Assembly (NCBI GenBank): GCA_016212665.1
Contig: JACREZ010000028.1
Coordinates: forward strand, 1 to 64,000
Length of the DNA: 64,000 nt
Source of the DNA: Ignavibacteriota bacterium
GTDB taxonomy: Bacteria > Bacteroidota > Ignavibacteria > UBA10030 > SZUA-254
Direction: 5' to 3'
Shown here piece by piece: positions 44,274 through 52,114 of the stretch (the stretch's first letter is position 1; every line of letters starts with the position of its first letter). The notes beneath the pieces were generated by a model, which was not told the DNA's origin, made no database searches, and saw nothing but the letters and a program-made list of their open reading frames with translations. The position numbers and the translations under genes were made by a program.

Positions 44274-45302
44274 ATGAATTTCCGATACGAAGTAGAGCAA
44301 GAAGATTTTCGTCCACGCTTAATTATGTGGGAACTTGAACAGAGTAAAAACGGGAGCGTCGCGAGCGGAATCTTTCAAACAAAAGTTAAAACGCTGAATA
44401 CGGAAGAATGTATGCAGACGCTCGAAAGTATCGCGCGGATGGCAAAACCTATCATCGTTTTTACAGGGTCGCATCTTCTCAAGAGGGAAGATATTTTTTC
44501 GATTGTCGAGTTCGGGCAAGGGCTTGGATTGAAAATGATTCTTGAAACTCCTCCGGAAGATATTACACAGGAATTACTTCGTCAATATGCAGAGTTTGGA
44601 CCTCGGGTCTTTCGTATTTCAATTGATGGTTGCATCATTGAAGATATGGATACGCGGTTTCGGCGGACGACCGAGTTCTATACGCTCGAACGGTGCATTC
44701 GCCTCTTGAAAAGTGCAGGGTATGAAATTCATTTAGCAACAACGATTGATCGCCCCGTAGTTCGAGAGTTGGCGTTCGAGCATGATTATGCTTTTCGCCG
44801 CGCGGCACGCGGCTTATATTGTCACCTGAATTTCAATCGGGACAATCAACCCAAAGGAAAACAAAACGATTATACGGAAGAACAAATTGAAGAATATCTT
44901 GAAGCCATTGCCAAGATAAAACGGTTCAGTCCCGACAACATGTATTTTTCACCGCAATGTGTGCAATACGGATATGTCGGGTTTAATGAGTTATCATTCG
45001 AAAGCAATTCGCCTCTTGACAAAGAAAAAGGATTTCAGTGGCGGCATCTTTGTCTTGCGGGTAAACGATTTGCATACATTAGCGCGGACGGGAAGGTGCA
45101 GTTATGTAGTGGCCTCAGTGCAAATGCGGGTGATTTACGAATAACCGATTTCGATTTTCGGGAAGTATGGGAATCGTCGGATGTATTTCGAGGATTACGC
45201 GACTGCAGTAAATCGTGCAGGCAAATGCGCGAGCATATTCAGACAGAATATGCGTGTACCTGTTCTCAGTCGGAAGACCTCAGCGTAGAATACATGCTAT
45301 AG
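44274..45302 (+). CDS. Radical-SAM/SPASM-like protein lacking the radical-SAM cluster cysteines
   Basis: The 342-residue protein aligns by eye with NirJ-type radical SAM proteins: RPRLIMWE, then a strand-helix repeat, VFTGSHLLKREDIF, RVFRISIDG and HLATTIDRP. Where the family has CxxxCxxC (after WEVT) this protein has LEQSKNGSVASG (residues 21-32), with no cysteine. The SAM-binding GGxP motif is replaced by GSHL. The C-terminal SPASM-like domain keeps its cysteines (about C260, C278, C311, C315, C328 and C330). It probably binds an auxiliary Fe-S cluster but cannot perform classical radical chemistry. A scaffold or decayed maturase role is inferred. Confidence 0.72.
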   Translation: MNFRYEVEQEDFRPRLIMWELEQSKNGSVASGIFQTKVKTLNTEECMQTLESIARMAKPIIVFTGSHLLKREDIFSIVEFGQGLGLKMILETPPEDITQELLRQYAEFGPRVFRISIDGCIIEDMDTRFRRTTEFYTLERCIRLLKSAGYEIHLATTIDRPVVRELAFEHDYAFRRAARGLYCHLNFNRDNQPKGKQNDYTEEQIEEYLEAIAKIKRFSPDNMYFSPQCVQYGYVGFNELSFESNSPLDKEKGFQWRHLCLAGKRFAYISADGKVQLCSGLSANAGDLRITDFDFREVWESSDVFRGLRDCSKSCRQMREHIQTEYACTCSQSEDLSVEYML

Positions 45303-45421
45303 TTTTCTTTCCTACACAACTTTTTCTTAGAATGTATGTACAGGTTCTCTGAGATGTTTATCATTTTATAAATCTGTTATTAATCATTGTCAAATTATTG
45401 AATATCATTGAAAGAACTTTC

Positions 45422-46831
45422 GTGAAACGAATTTTATTTTTTCTTCACCTTGTTGTTGTGTTGGTTGTTGTTCAATCATGTCGGGAGGATGAACAAATCG
45501 TTACGCCTGACTATGATTCTATCGTGACGATTTCCTACTCACAGCACGTTCAGCCGATTTTGCAGAACCGGTGTGCAACTTCCGGTTGTCATGATAATTC
45601 CACAAGTTCAGCCGGACTTTCCTTATCAAGTTGGCAACGGCTTATCAAAGGCTCAACTTTCGGAAATGTTATCGTCCCGTTTCGTGCGGAGAAAAGTTTG
45701 CTCACATATTTATTCGATGGAACAACGTTGCGTCGGCAACATCCTGCAATTTCTTCTCCGTTATCTCAGGCAGAAAGTAATTTCCTGAAGCGATGGATTA
45801 CCGAAGGTGCGAAGAACGATGACGGCGCTATTCCGTTTGCACACTCGATGAAGAAAGTGTATGTCCCGAATCAACAGGAAGATAACGTTGCCATCATAGA
45901 CCAGGATAGTTTGGTTGTAACACGATTTATTTCTGTTGGAAATTCATCGGCGGCGGAAGGTCCGCATTTTATTGTTGCGAATGACCATTTCTGGTATGTC
46001 TCGCTCATTAACGCGGGGCAAGTCTGGAAATTTGATGCACATGCGGATACATTGGTAAAGAAAGCAAGCGTTCTTGGCGCGCCTGCGTTACTTGCTCTCA
46101 CCCCGGATGGAAGCAAGTTGTATGTTTCTCAGTTCATGTCATCGAGCACGAATAAAATTTCCGTCGTCAACACTTCTACCATGACACAAACGAGAACAAT
46201 AAATGTTATGACAATGCCTCACGGAATCAGGATAAGCCATGATGGTACGAAAGTGTTCGTTGCCAACATGATGTCGGATTATCTTTCAGTTATTGAAGTT
46301 GCCACCGATTCAGTCGTTGCGGAAATCCCGCTTGCCTTTGATGCAAACCCGTTCGGACCGGTAAAATACTCTCCGATGGAAGTTGCTGTCTCGCCCGATG
46401 ATAATTACTTGTTGGTAACTTGTTCGGATAATAATGAAGTGAGAATGTTTAACGCACACACGTACGCGTTAGTTGATTCGTTCCAAGTCGGACAACAACC
46501 ATGGCATTTGCAATTCACGCCCGACGGAAATTGGTGTTATGTTACCAATCGTGAGGGGCATACGGTTTCTGTCATTCATATCCCGATGCGGCATGTGATG
46601 GAAACAATCACTGCAAACTCGCCCCGCTACTTCGACTACCCGCACGGGTGTGATATTTCATCAAACGGAAAATATATTTTCATCTCGAACGAAAATGCAA
46701 CGCCCGGATATGTGCCGCGCTACGCGAACGATAACATCGGCAATGTCTGTGTTATTGATGCAGTTCTTAATCAAGTCGTCAAAGTTCTTGAGGTCGGGAA
46801 AATGCCGACCGGGCTTTGTGTTACTCAATAA
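45422..46831 (+). CDS. Lipoprotein with cytochrome-c-like domain fused to a YVTN-type beta-propeller
   Basis: I start at GTG 45422, which gives the lipoprotein signal MKRILFFLHLVVVLVVVQSC; a TTG at 45398 would add 8 residues. Residues about 40-145 resemble a Planctomycete/Bacteroidota cytochrome-c domain (VQPILQNRCATSGCHD, closing KRWITEGAKNDDG), with a CX4CH heme motif. Residues about 150-470 are a seven-bladed YncE-like propeller with repeats such as VVNTSTMTQTRTINV and HGIRISHDGTKVFVANM. It is predicted at the outer membrane. The next gene, 18 bp on, encodes a multiheme cytochrome, so the two probably work together in electron transfer. Confidence 0.82.
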   Translation: MKRILFFLHLVVVLVVVQSCREDEQIVTPDYDSIVTISYSQHVQPILQNRCATSGCHDNSTSSAGLSLSSWQRLIKGSTFGNVIVPFRAEKSLLTYLFDGTTLRRQHPAISSPLSQAESNFLKRWITEGAKNDDGAIPFAHSMKKVYVPNQQEDNVAIIDQDSLVVTRFISVGNSSAAEGPHFIVANDHFWYVSLINAGQVWKFDAHADTLVKKASVLGAPALLALTPDGSKLYVSQFMSSSTNKISVVNTSTMTQTRTINVMTMPHGIRISHDGTKVFVANMMSDYLSVIEVATDSVVAEIPLAFDANPFGPVKYSPMEVAVSPDDNYLLVTCSDNNEVRMFNAHTYALVDSFQVGQQPWHLQFTPDGNWCYVTNREGHTVSVIHIPMRHVMETITANSPRYFDYPHGCDISSNGKYIFISNENATPGYVPRYANDNIGNVCVIDAVLNQVVKVLEVGKMPTGLCVTQ

Positions 46832-46849
46832 TCAACGATGGACAACACC

Positions 46850-48160
46850 ATGAAACAATGGTTCACGTGCCTATCATTTCTTTTTGTTCTTTTGATTGCC
46901 GCCTGTAAAGAAGACGAACCGGCAATTGTACCGGTTCCTCAAACACCGAAATACAAACTCACGGATTTTACTCCGTCGTTGCAATGCTCGACCTGTCATC
47001 CGCAATACTATGATGAGTGGAGTGGTTCGATGCATCGCTATTCGACGAGCGACCCGATTTGGCGGCTTGCAAATAATTCCCTGCAAGCACACACCAACGG
47101 CGGTTTGGGGAAAGCATGTTTCCAATGTCATTCACCTATCGGCTGGCTGACTGATACGTACAAACCATCGTTTGAATTTTCAGAGTTAGACCCGCTTGTG
47201 CGTGAGGGAATCAACTGCGACATTTGCCATATTCTTCGTCCGCCGTTCAAAACAACCAATCAACAAATTGAATACACAATTCAACCCGGCAATATAAAAT
47301 ATGGTGTACTGTCGAATCCGGTTGCTAATGCCGCGCACGAAAACGGATTTGAACCGGCATACGACCGTTCGGAATCATGCAGGCAATGTCATGATTTGAT
47401 TCTCAATGGCGTTCCGTTCGAAATCACGTTCACCGAATGGCAGAACAGCGCGTGGGGAGCGATGTCGGTCGAGTGCCAGAAGTGCCACATGAAAACTTAT
47501 ACCGGTCAAGCCGCTGTCGGCGGTCCCGTTCGGAACGATTTACATCGTCACACATTCGCCGGCGCCGATGTAGCGATAACAGATTTTCCATTCAGAGCGG
47601 AACAAAAAGCGGAAGTAGATTCCTTCATGAAGAACTCCGCTTCACTCAAACTTGATGTTCCGACGCAGGCAAATCTCTCCGATAGTGTTTCTGTCCATGT
47701 TACAATTTGCAATGATAAAACCGGGCATAACTTGCCGACGTCAGTATTTTTCAATCGCCAGATGTGGATTGAAGTTACGGTCTGGAAAGGAACAGACACA
47801 GTATATCGCTCCGGCCATCTCGATGCGAACGGAGATTTGATGGACAAAAACAGCGCGCTTCGCCCGAACGAAGACAAAGACCTTGCGTTGTTCAACGGGA
47901 CACTGTACAAGGACGGACATGAAACAGGAATTCTTGTCGAACTTGATTCCGTGTACAATAAAACAATTCCGCCGTTCGGTTCGCACAAGGCAACATACAA
48001 ATTCAAAGCGAATGCAACAGGATTTTGGAACGTCAAATCCCGTTTACTCTTCCGTCCGTTCGGACCACATTTGTTCCGTGCATTGGGTACGGAGGAGTTA
48101 GCCACGGAGTTGCCAATCTTCGAAATGGAATTGGACGAGCAACAGATTCAGATTCAATAA
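46850..48160 (+). CDS. Pentaheme c-type cytochrome lipoprotein (cytochrome c554-like)
   Basis: From the ATG at 46850 (an ATG at 46838 is the alternative) the product is 436 residues with a lipoprotein signal (CLSFLFVLLIAAC). Five CxxCH heme motifs are visible: CSTCH, CFQCH, CDICH, CRQCH and CQKCH, all in the first half. The spacing with QYYDEWSGSMH recalls the cytochrome_C554 family. The second half is beta-rich and heme-free (GHNLPTSVFFNRQMWIEV). It is likely on the outer membrane with the preceding propeller cytochrome. The electron partner is unknown. Confidence 0.87.
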   Translation: MKQWFTCLSFLFVLLIAACKEDEPAIVPVPQTPKYKLTDFTPSLQCSTCHPQYYDEWSGSMHRYSTSDPIWRLANNSLQAHTNGGLGKACFQCHSPIGWLTDTYKPSFEFSELDPLVREGINCDICHILRPPFKTTNQQIEYTIQPGNIKYGVLSNPVANAAHENGFEPAYDRSESCRQCHDLILNGVPFEITFTEWQNSAWGAMSVECQKCHMKTYTGQAAVGGPVRNDLHRHTFAGADVAITDFPFRAEQKAEVDSFMKNSASLKLDVPTQANLSDSVSVHVTICNDKTGHNLPTSVFFNRQMWIEVTVWKGTDTVYRSGHLDANGDLMDKNSALRPNEDKDLALFNGTLYKDGHETGILVELDSVYNKTIPPFGSHKATYKFKANATGFWNVKSRLLFRPFGPHLFRALGTEELATELPIFEMELDEQQIQIQ

Positions 48161-48234
48161 CGCTTTGATGTGCAATCAAGAATTGGTTCGGATATGTTTT
48201 CCGAATTGATGATGACACATCAATAGGAGTATAA

Positions 48235-48276
48235 AGTTTTTGGATTGACAATTCCTTCGGTGCGTTTTTACGATGG
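48235..48276. repeat. 42-bp direct repeat, copy 1
   Basis: This sequence and 49074-49115 share 27 identical bases (AGTTTTTGGATTGACAATTC and the next seven) and then diverge slightly. Both copies contain a TTGACA box and are preceded by loosely similar sequence starting with TTGGTTCG. Confidence 0.8.
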
Positions 48277-48389
48277 AAGGAACGTTCGAACAAAGCGAAA
48301 AAGTTCTCACTCTGTATGGCAAGATGGATGATTTTATGACTGGTGAAATAACCTACACGCGGAACAAGTAACAGACCCCCTCTTTTTTG

Positions 48390-48430
48390 AAACGCACAGC
48401 GAACTAACCATGTTCACTGCGCGTTTTTTA
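48390..48430 (+). terminator. Intrinsic terminator
   Basis: A 15-position stem with two mismatches (48390-48404 with 48412-48426) is followed by a T run. It separates the cytochrome region from the convergent toxin gene. Confidence 0.65.
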
Positions 48431-48452
48431 TTTATGAAAATCGGGCAAGAAA

Positions 48453-48749
48453 TTACCTCATTCGCTTTCTTAACAACTTTGGATGTCGGCTTGTGTGTAA
48501 GATTGCAATGACAATAATTGTTTCTTCCTGAATAACGTAATAGAGCGCATACGGAAATTTTCTTAGTAATGCTCTCCTTGCAGTTCGATAAATTTCAGGA
48601 TAGAGTTTGGGGTAACGCCGGATGTTGGAAAGGCAAATATCTAAAGAACGAAGAAATTCCCTGCCAAGCCCCGCACTTCGTTCTTCATACCAACGTACAG
48701 CATCAAGAAATTCATCGGCGGCTTCTTTCCAAAATTCAACTCTGCTCAT
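48453..48749 (-). CDS. RelE/ParE-family toxin
   Basis: The 98-residue protein has the ParE/RelE layout: a helical hairpin FWKEAADEFLDAVRWYEER, then IRRYPKLYPEIYRTARRALL and the beta sheet FPYALYYVIQEETIIVIAILHTSRHP. ParE members poison gyrase and RelE members cleave mRNA; sequence alone does not decide between them here. Its ATG overlaps the stop of the upstream antitoxin gene (ATGA), so the pair is translationally coupled. Confidence 0.9.
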   Translation of the reverse strand: MSRVEFWKEAADEFLDAVRWYEERSAGLGREFLRSLDICLSNIRRYPKLYPEIYRTARRALLRKFPYALYYVIQEETIIVIAILHTSRHPKLLRKRMR

Positions 48750-48970
48750 TTCAATGAACGCGATGCATGAACTTTCAGTTCTTCCCAGGAAATAGTTTGT
48801 GAAGGAGATTTTTCTAAATCTTGAAGTCGTTGTTCGACAATTGCCTGATGTTCATCCGATAGCGGCAGTTCGTCAGGCTGTGCCTGAATACTATCCCACA
48901 AGTCTTCAACTAATTGCAACCGCTCATTCATGCTGAGTTGCATTATTTCTGTGTATAAGGGTGTGTTCAT
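48746..48970 (-). CDS. Addiction-module antitoxin
   Basis: The 74-residue protein matches the small addiction-module family that accompanies ParE-like toxins. It has TEIMQLSMNERLQLVEDLWD at the N-terminus and PDELPLSDEHQAIVEQRL in the middle, with ISWEELKVHAS at the toxin-binding end. It overlaps the toxin gene by 4 bp. The first half of this gene with its upstream region (48861-49013) is duplicated about 480 bp away at 49341-49492, where the coding sequence is broken. Confidence 0.88.
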   Translation of the reverse strand: MNTPLYTEIMQLSMNERLQLVEDLWDSIQAQPDELPLSDEHQAIVEQRLQDLEKSPSQTISWEELKVHASRSLK

Positions 48971-49073
48971 ATTTTTTCTTTAAGGTAAGAATGTCAACAT
49001 ACATTTACAAATCCAAAATAAGGCACATATCAATCTTGGTTCGATCATATGTCCTCAGAAACAGGAATGTATT

Positions 49074-49115
49074 AGTTTTTGGATTGACAATTCCTTCGGT
49101 ACGTTCTTCGGATGG
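49074..49115. repeat. 42-bp direct repeat, copy 2
   Basis: This is the partner of 48235-48276 with about five differences. It runs directly into the first 21-bp minisatellite. Confidence 0.8.
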
Positions 49116-49116
49116 C

Positions 49117-49326
49117 AAAATTCTGTCAGAGAATGGCTGTCTTCTGTTAGAGGATGATGAGTTTCTGTCAGAGGATGGCTGTCTTCTGTCAGAGGATGGC
49201 TGTCTTCTGTTAGAGGATGGCTGTCTTCTGTTAGAGGATGGCTGTCTTCTGTCAGAGAATGGCCATCTTCTGTTAGAGGATGGTTGTCTTCTGTTAGAGG
49301 ATGATGAGATTATATCGTAGGATGAT
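49117..49326. repeat. 21-bp minisatellite, about 10 units
   Basis: The core unit is TGTCTTCTGTTAGAGGATGG plus C. Units 4-7 are nearly identical and outer units diverge. Because 21 is a multiple of three, one plus-strand frame stays open and reads as heptads of the type CLLLEDG / CLLSEDG. It is flanked by the 42-bp repeat and the duplicated antitoxin fragment. Confidence 0.92.
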
Positions 49327-49340
49327 GTTCTAACGATTGA

Positions 49341-49450
49341 AGCGGTAGTTCGTCAGGCTGTGCCTGAAAACTATCCCACTGGTTTTTTACTTATTGCAAC
49401 CGCTCATTCATGCTGAGTTGCATTATTTCTGTGTATAACGGTGTGTTCAT
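49341..49450 (-). pseudogene. Truncated duplicate of the addiction-module antitoxin
   Basis: The sequence repeats the intact antitoxin gene and its upstream region (48861-49013) with about 85-90% identity by eye. On the minus strand it reads MNTPLYTEIMQLSMNERLQ, then a stop, then VKNQWDSFQAQPDELPL, so the frame is broken after codon 19. No toxin gene accompanies it. Confidence 0.85.
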
Positions 49451-49595
49451 ATTTTTTTCTTAAAGGGAAGAAGGTCAACATGTTTACAAATCAGGAAACA
49501 TGATTCTTTTCTGAACGGGTTCAGGATTCTGTTTTCTTCTTCAATGTTCATATGACACTGTTTTAGAAACACTACCACTACCCTACCGTTCTATG

Positions 49596-49805
49596 CCTTG
49601 AGAAATATTTTCTGAACTCTTAGAAACGTTTTCGAAGAACTTAACTTTCTTCCCTAAGTTCTTAGAATTCTTCTCTGAGTACTTTGGAATGGCTTCTCAG
49701 AACCTAACTTTTTTCCCAAAGCACTTAGAAATTTTTTCTGAGTACTTAGAAATGTTTTCTATGAACTTAAAAATCTTTGCTAAGTACTTAGAAATCTTCC
49801 CTAAG
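49596..49805. repeat. Second 21-bp-period degenerate tandem repeat, about 10 units
   Basis: Units such as CACTTAGAAATTTTTTCTGA G, TACTTAGAAATGTTTTCTAT G and TACTTAGAAATCTTCCCTAA G follow at exact 21-bp steps and carry a T-rich tract in phase. Sequence is unrelated to the first minisatellite. One plus-strand frame from about 49601 to 49811 stays open as heptads of the type YLEIFSE but has no start codon in place. Confidence 0.85.
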
Positions 49806-49812
49806 TTATAAA

Positions 49813-49841
49813 AACCTCAAAAATAGCCTGTTTTTGAGGTT
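49813..49841. other. 11-bp perfect hairpin
   Basis: AACCTCAAAAA pairs with TTTTTGAGGTT around a 7-nt loop, directly after the second minisatellite. It has no T run on the plus-strand side. Confidence 0.65.
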
Positions 49842-49911
49842 GTCCTGTAGTTTTGCTCGAATCCTCGAAAAGCTCACTTTAGATTGATATTTCATTCAAA
49901 GCAGATGTGTT

Positions 49912-49955
49912 TCTGCCCGACAAGTGGATTTCATAATAAACCACTCTTGGGCAGA
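49912..49955. other. Long bipartite stem-loop
   Basis: TCTGCCC (49912-49918) pairs with GGGCAGA (49949-49955). An inner AGTGG/CCACT stem continues the fold across a small internal loop. It lies about 200 bp upstream of the GHMP kinase gene, and its role is unknown. Confidence 0.5.
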
Positions 49956-50162
49956 CATGAACGTCATTTGACAAAACAAGTTTTTTTGTTCCTCGAAATC
50001 GTTCAGCGACAAACTCGAAGAATGTTGATTTGAATTATTGCCGATTGTTTTTTCAATTTTCTTTCTTTGATTTACCTCCGAGAAAAGATATATTCTTCCC
50101 GAACGAAATCCATTTTGGTCAATGAAATTGGCAGAGAATCATATCGAACAGATTCATAAGGC

Positions 50163-51254
50163 ATGAGCAAACACATACCATCGCTCACTGTCTCAACCCC
50201 CGGGAGAATTTGCCTCTTCGGCGAGCATCAGGATTATCTCGGATTGCCGGTCATTGCCGTCGCCATTTCTCTCCGCGTCTCCATCGAAGGAAAACAACGA
50301 AACGATTCCACTGTCAGAATAGAATTACCGGACATCAAATCCCGTGTCAGATTCACACTCGACAAGCAGATGCGCTACCGGAACGGACGGGATTATTTCA
50401 GAAGCGGAGTGAACGTCCTTCGTCGAAATGGATTTAGTTTTTCGCACGGTTTTGATTGTGTCGTACGTGGAGAAATTCCCATTGCGGCGGGAACATCGAG
50501 TTCTTCTGCGCTGACCGTCTCGTGGAGTAAATTTCTTGCACGAATGAGCGACCAGAAGAAATCGTTGACTGCAAGGCAATGTGCCCAATTTGCATATCAA
50601 TCCGAAGTGTTGGAGTTTCAGGAACCGGGAGGGATGATGGACCAGGTCACGACTGCGTACGGCGGGATTCTCCATCTCTCGTTTTTTCCCCGTTTGATTG
50701 TCAAACCGATTTCAGCAAACCCCGGAGCGTTCGTCCTCGGAGATTCTCAACAACCGAAGGAGACGATGAAAATTCTTGCACGGGTGAAACATCATGTGTT
50801 GGAAATTGTCGGTCGGTTGCAACAATCCAATTCGGGTTTTTCACTTCAAACGATTTCCACTGAAGAATGGAAACAAAACAACGTGAGCCTCAACAAGACT
50901 GACCAAACCTTGTTATCGGGGACGCTTCAGAATCGAGATATAACCATTGAGGCGTTGAACGTTCTTCAAAAGAAAAAACTTGATGAGCAAACGTTCGGAG
51001 CGTTGTTGTATCGTCATCAAACTATCTTACGCGATGTTTTGAAAATCTCAACAAAGAAAATTGACAGGATGCTTGATGCCGCGTTGAGTGCAGGCGCTCT
51101 CGGAGGAAAAATCAATGGCTCCGGCGGCGGCGGTTGTATGTTTGTCTATGCGCCAAGTAATACAGAACAAGTCGCAGAAGCAATCGAACGGGTAGGAGGC
51201 AAAGCATACATTATTCGGGTTGATGAAGGAACACGAATCGAGAACGTGAAATGA
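50163..51254 (+). CDS. GHMP kinase, galactokinase-like sugar kinase
   Basis: The 363-residue kinase shows the three GHMP motifs: GRICLFGEHQDYLGLPVIAV (sugar-binding, as in galactokinase GEHTDY), GTSSSSALTVSW (ATP loop) and GGKINGSGGGGCMF. It should phosphorylate a hexose or hexosamine at C1. It overlaps the following nucleotidyltransferase by 4 bp, so a kinase-plus-pyrophosphorylase salvage module is likely. It heads the glycosidase cluster and may process a sugar released by GH20, GH35 or GH27. The exact sugar is not determinable here. Confidence 0.87.
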   Translation: MSKHIPSLTVSTPGRICLFGEHQDYLGLPVIAVAISLRVSIEGKQRNDSTVRIELPDIKSRVRFTLDKQMRYRNGRDYFRSGVNVLRRNGFSFSHGFDCVVRGEIPIAAGTSSSSALTVSWSKFLARMSDQKKSLTARQCAQFAYQSEVLEFQEPGGMMDQVTTAYGGILHLSFFPRLIVKPISANPGAFVLGDSQQPKETMKILARVKHHVLEIVGRLQQSNSGFSLQTISTEEWKQNNVSLNKTDQTLLSGTLQNRDITIEALNVLQKKKLDEQTFGALLYRHQTILRDVLKISTKKIDRMLDAALSAGALGGKINGSGGGGCMFVYAPSNTEQVAEAIERVGGKAYIIRVDEGTRIENVK

Positions 51255-52114
51255 ACGAGCCGAACATTGTCATCCTTGCCGGGGGGATTTCTTCACGTAT
51301 GAAAAAAATGCCGGATAACACTAACGGCATCGAGCCGCAATTGCTGAAGGATGCGCTTGAAAAATCGAAGGCAATGATTGGAGTCGGGAACAATACTCGC
51401 CCGTTTCTCGATTATTTATTGAACTACGTTGAGCGGGCAGGTTATCGTCATGTTGTTATTGTCGTTGGTGAACGTGATGATTCGATTAGAAGGTACTATG
51501 ATTTGAACGGCAAAAATCAATTTCCACTTTTAGATATTTCCTATGCTACTCAAACAATTCCGACGGGGAGAACAAAGCCGCTCGGAACCGCCGATGCGCT
51601 TCTTGCCGCTCTTCGTTCAAAGCCGGAGTGGAAGGAACAATCATTCACGGTGTGCAACAGCGACAATCTGTACTCTGTGAACGCGTTGCAATTGCTGTTA
51701 AAAGAGACACACGCAAACGCACTCATTGATTATGACCGCGCCGCGCTTCGGTTCGATGAAGAACGAATTCTCGGATTTGCCGTCATCAAAAAAGATGAAC
51801 AAGGATTTCTCACTGACATAGTTGAAAAGCCAACCGCTGAGGAAATCAATCAAGCAGAAGATTCATCAGGAAGGATTGGCGTGAGTATGAATATTTTTCG
51901 TTTGACGTATGAGGATATTCTTCCATTTCTCGAAACGATTCCGCTGCATCCTGTTCGCAACGAGAAAGAACTTCCCGTTGCGGTGAAGATGCTTGCACAG
52001 TCTCAGCCGAAATCCGTATGGACAATTCCGCTTGCCGAGCATGTCATTGATTTGACGAACCAATCAGATATTCCGATTGTGAAGGAGTATTTACAAAAGC
52101 ATTTTTTGTCATGA
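51251..52114 (+). CDS. Sugar-phosphate nucleotidyltransferase
   Basis: The 287-residue protein starts NIVILAGGISSRMKKMP, a variant of the nucleotidyltransferase loop, with GTADALLAA, VCNSDNLYSV (metal-binding) and FLTDIVEKPT typical of NTP-sugar pyrophosphorylases. It is unusual in carrying a segment rich in polar residues right after the loop (DNTNGIEPQLLKDALEKSK). It overlaps the kinase upstream and the GH20 gene downstream by 4 bp each (ATGA junctions), so it is translationally coupled to both. It would convert the sugar-1-phosphate made by the kinase to a nucleotide sugar. Confidence 0.82.
   Translation: MNEPNIVILAGGISSRMKKMPDNTNGIEPQLLKDALEKSKAMIGVGNNTRPFLDYLLNYVERAGYRHVVIVVGERDDSIRRYYDLNGKNQFPLLDISYATQTIPTGRTKPLGTADALLAALRSKPEWKEQSFTVCNSDNLYSVNALQLLLKETHANALIDYDRAALRFDEERILGFAVIKKDEQGFLTDIVEKPTAEEINQAEDSSGRIGVSMNIFRLTYEDILPFLETIPLHPVRNEKELPVAVKMLAQSQPKSVWTIPLAEHVIDLTNQSDIPIVKEYLQKHFLS

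Larger units (their letters stand above)
48161..48452. other. Gene-poor spacer after the cytochrome genes
   Basis: The 292 bp contain one copy of a 42-bp repeat (48235-48276), a possible 32-codon frame from ATG 48273 to 48371 that I do not regard as established, and a terminator at 48390. Nothing else is evident. Confidence 0.5.
48971..50162. other. 1.2-kb intergenic zone of local duplications and minisatellites
   Basis: No convincing gene lies here. The stretch contains the second 42-bp repeat copy (49074-49115), a 21-bp minisatellite (49117-49326), a broken antitoxin duplicate (49341-49450), a second 21-bp-period repeat (49596-49805) and two long hairpins (49813-49841, 49912-49955). The last 200 bp before 50163 show nothing recognisable. 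Confidence 0.75.

Noticed and set aside
43912-44316. Minus-strand open frame opposite the small ORF upstream of the radical-SAM-like gene
   Set aside because: It overlaps the start of the radical-SAM-like gene and shows no recognisable domain; I could not prove that either strand is coding.
48961-49320. Open frame of 119 codons through the 21-bp minisatellite
   Set aside because: The frame stays open only because the unit length is a multiple of three; the upstream part is the duplicated antitoxin region in antisense and there is no ribosome-binding site.
49117-49326. CRISPR-like array
   Set aside because: Units are contiguous 21-mers without spacers and no cas gene is near, so it is a minisatellite.
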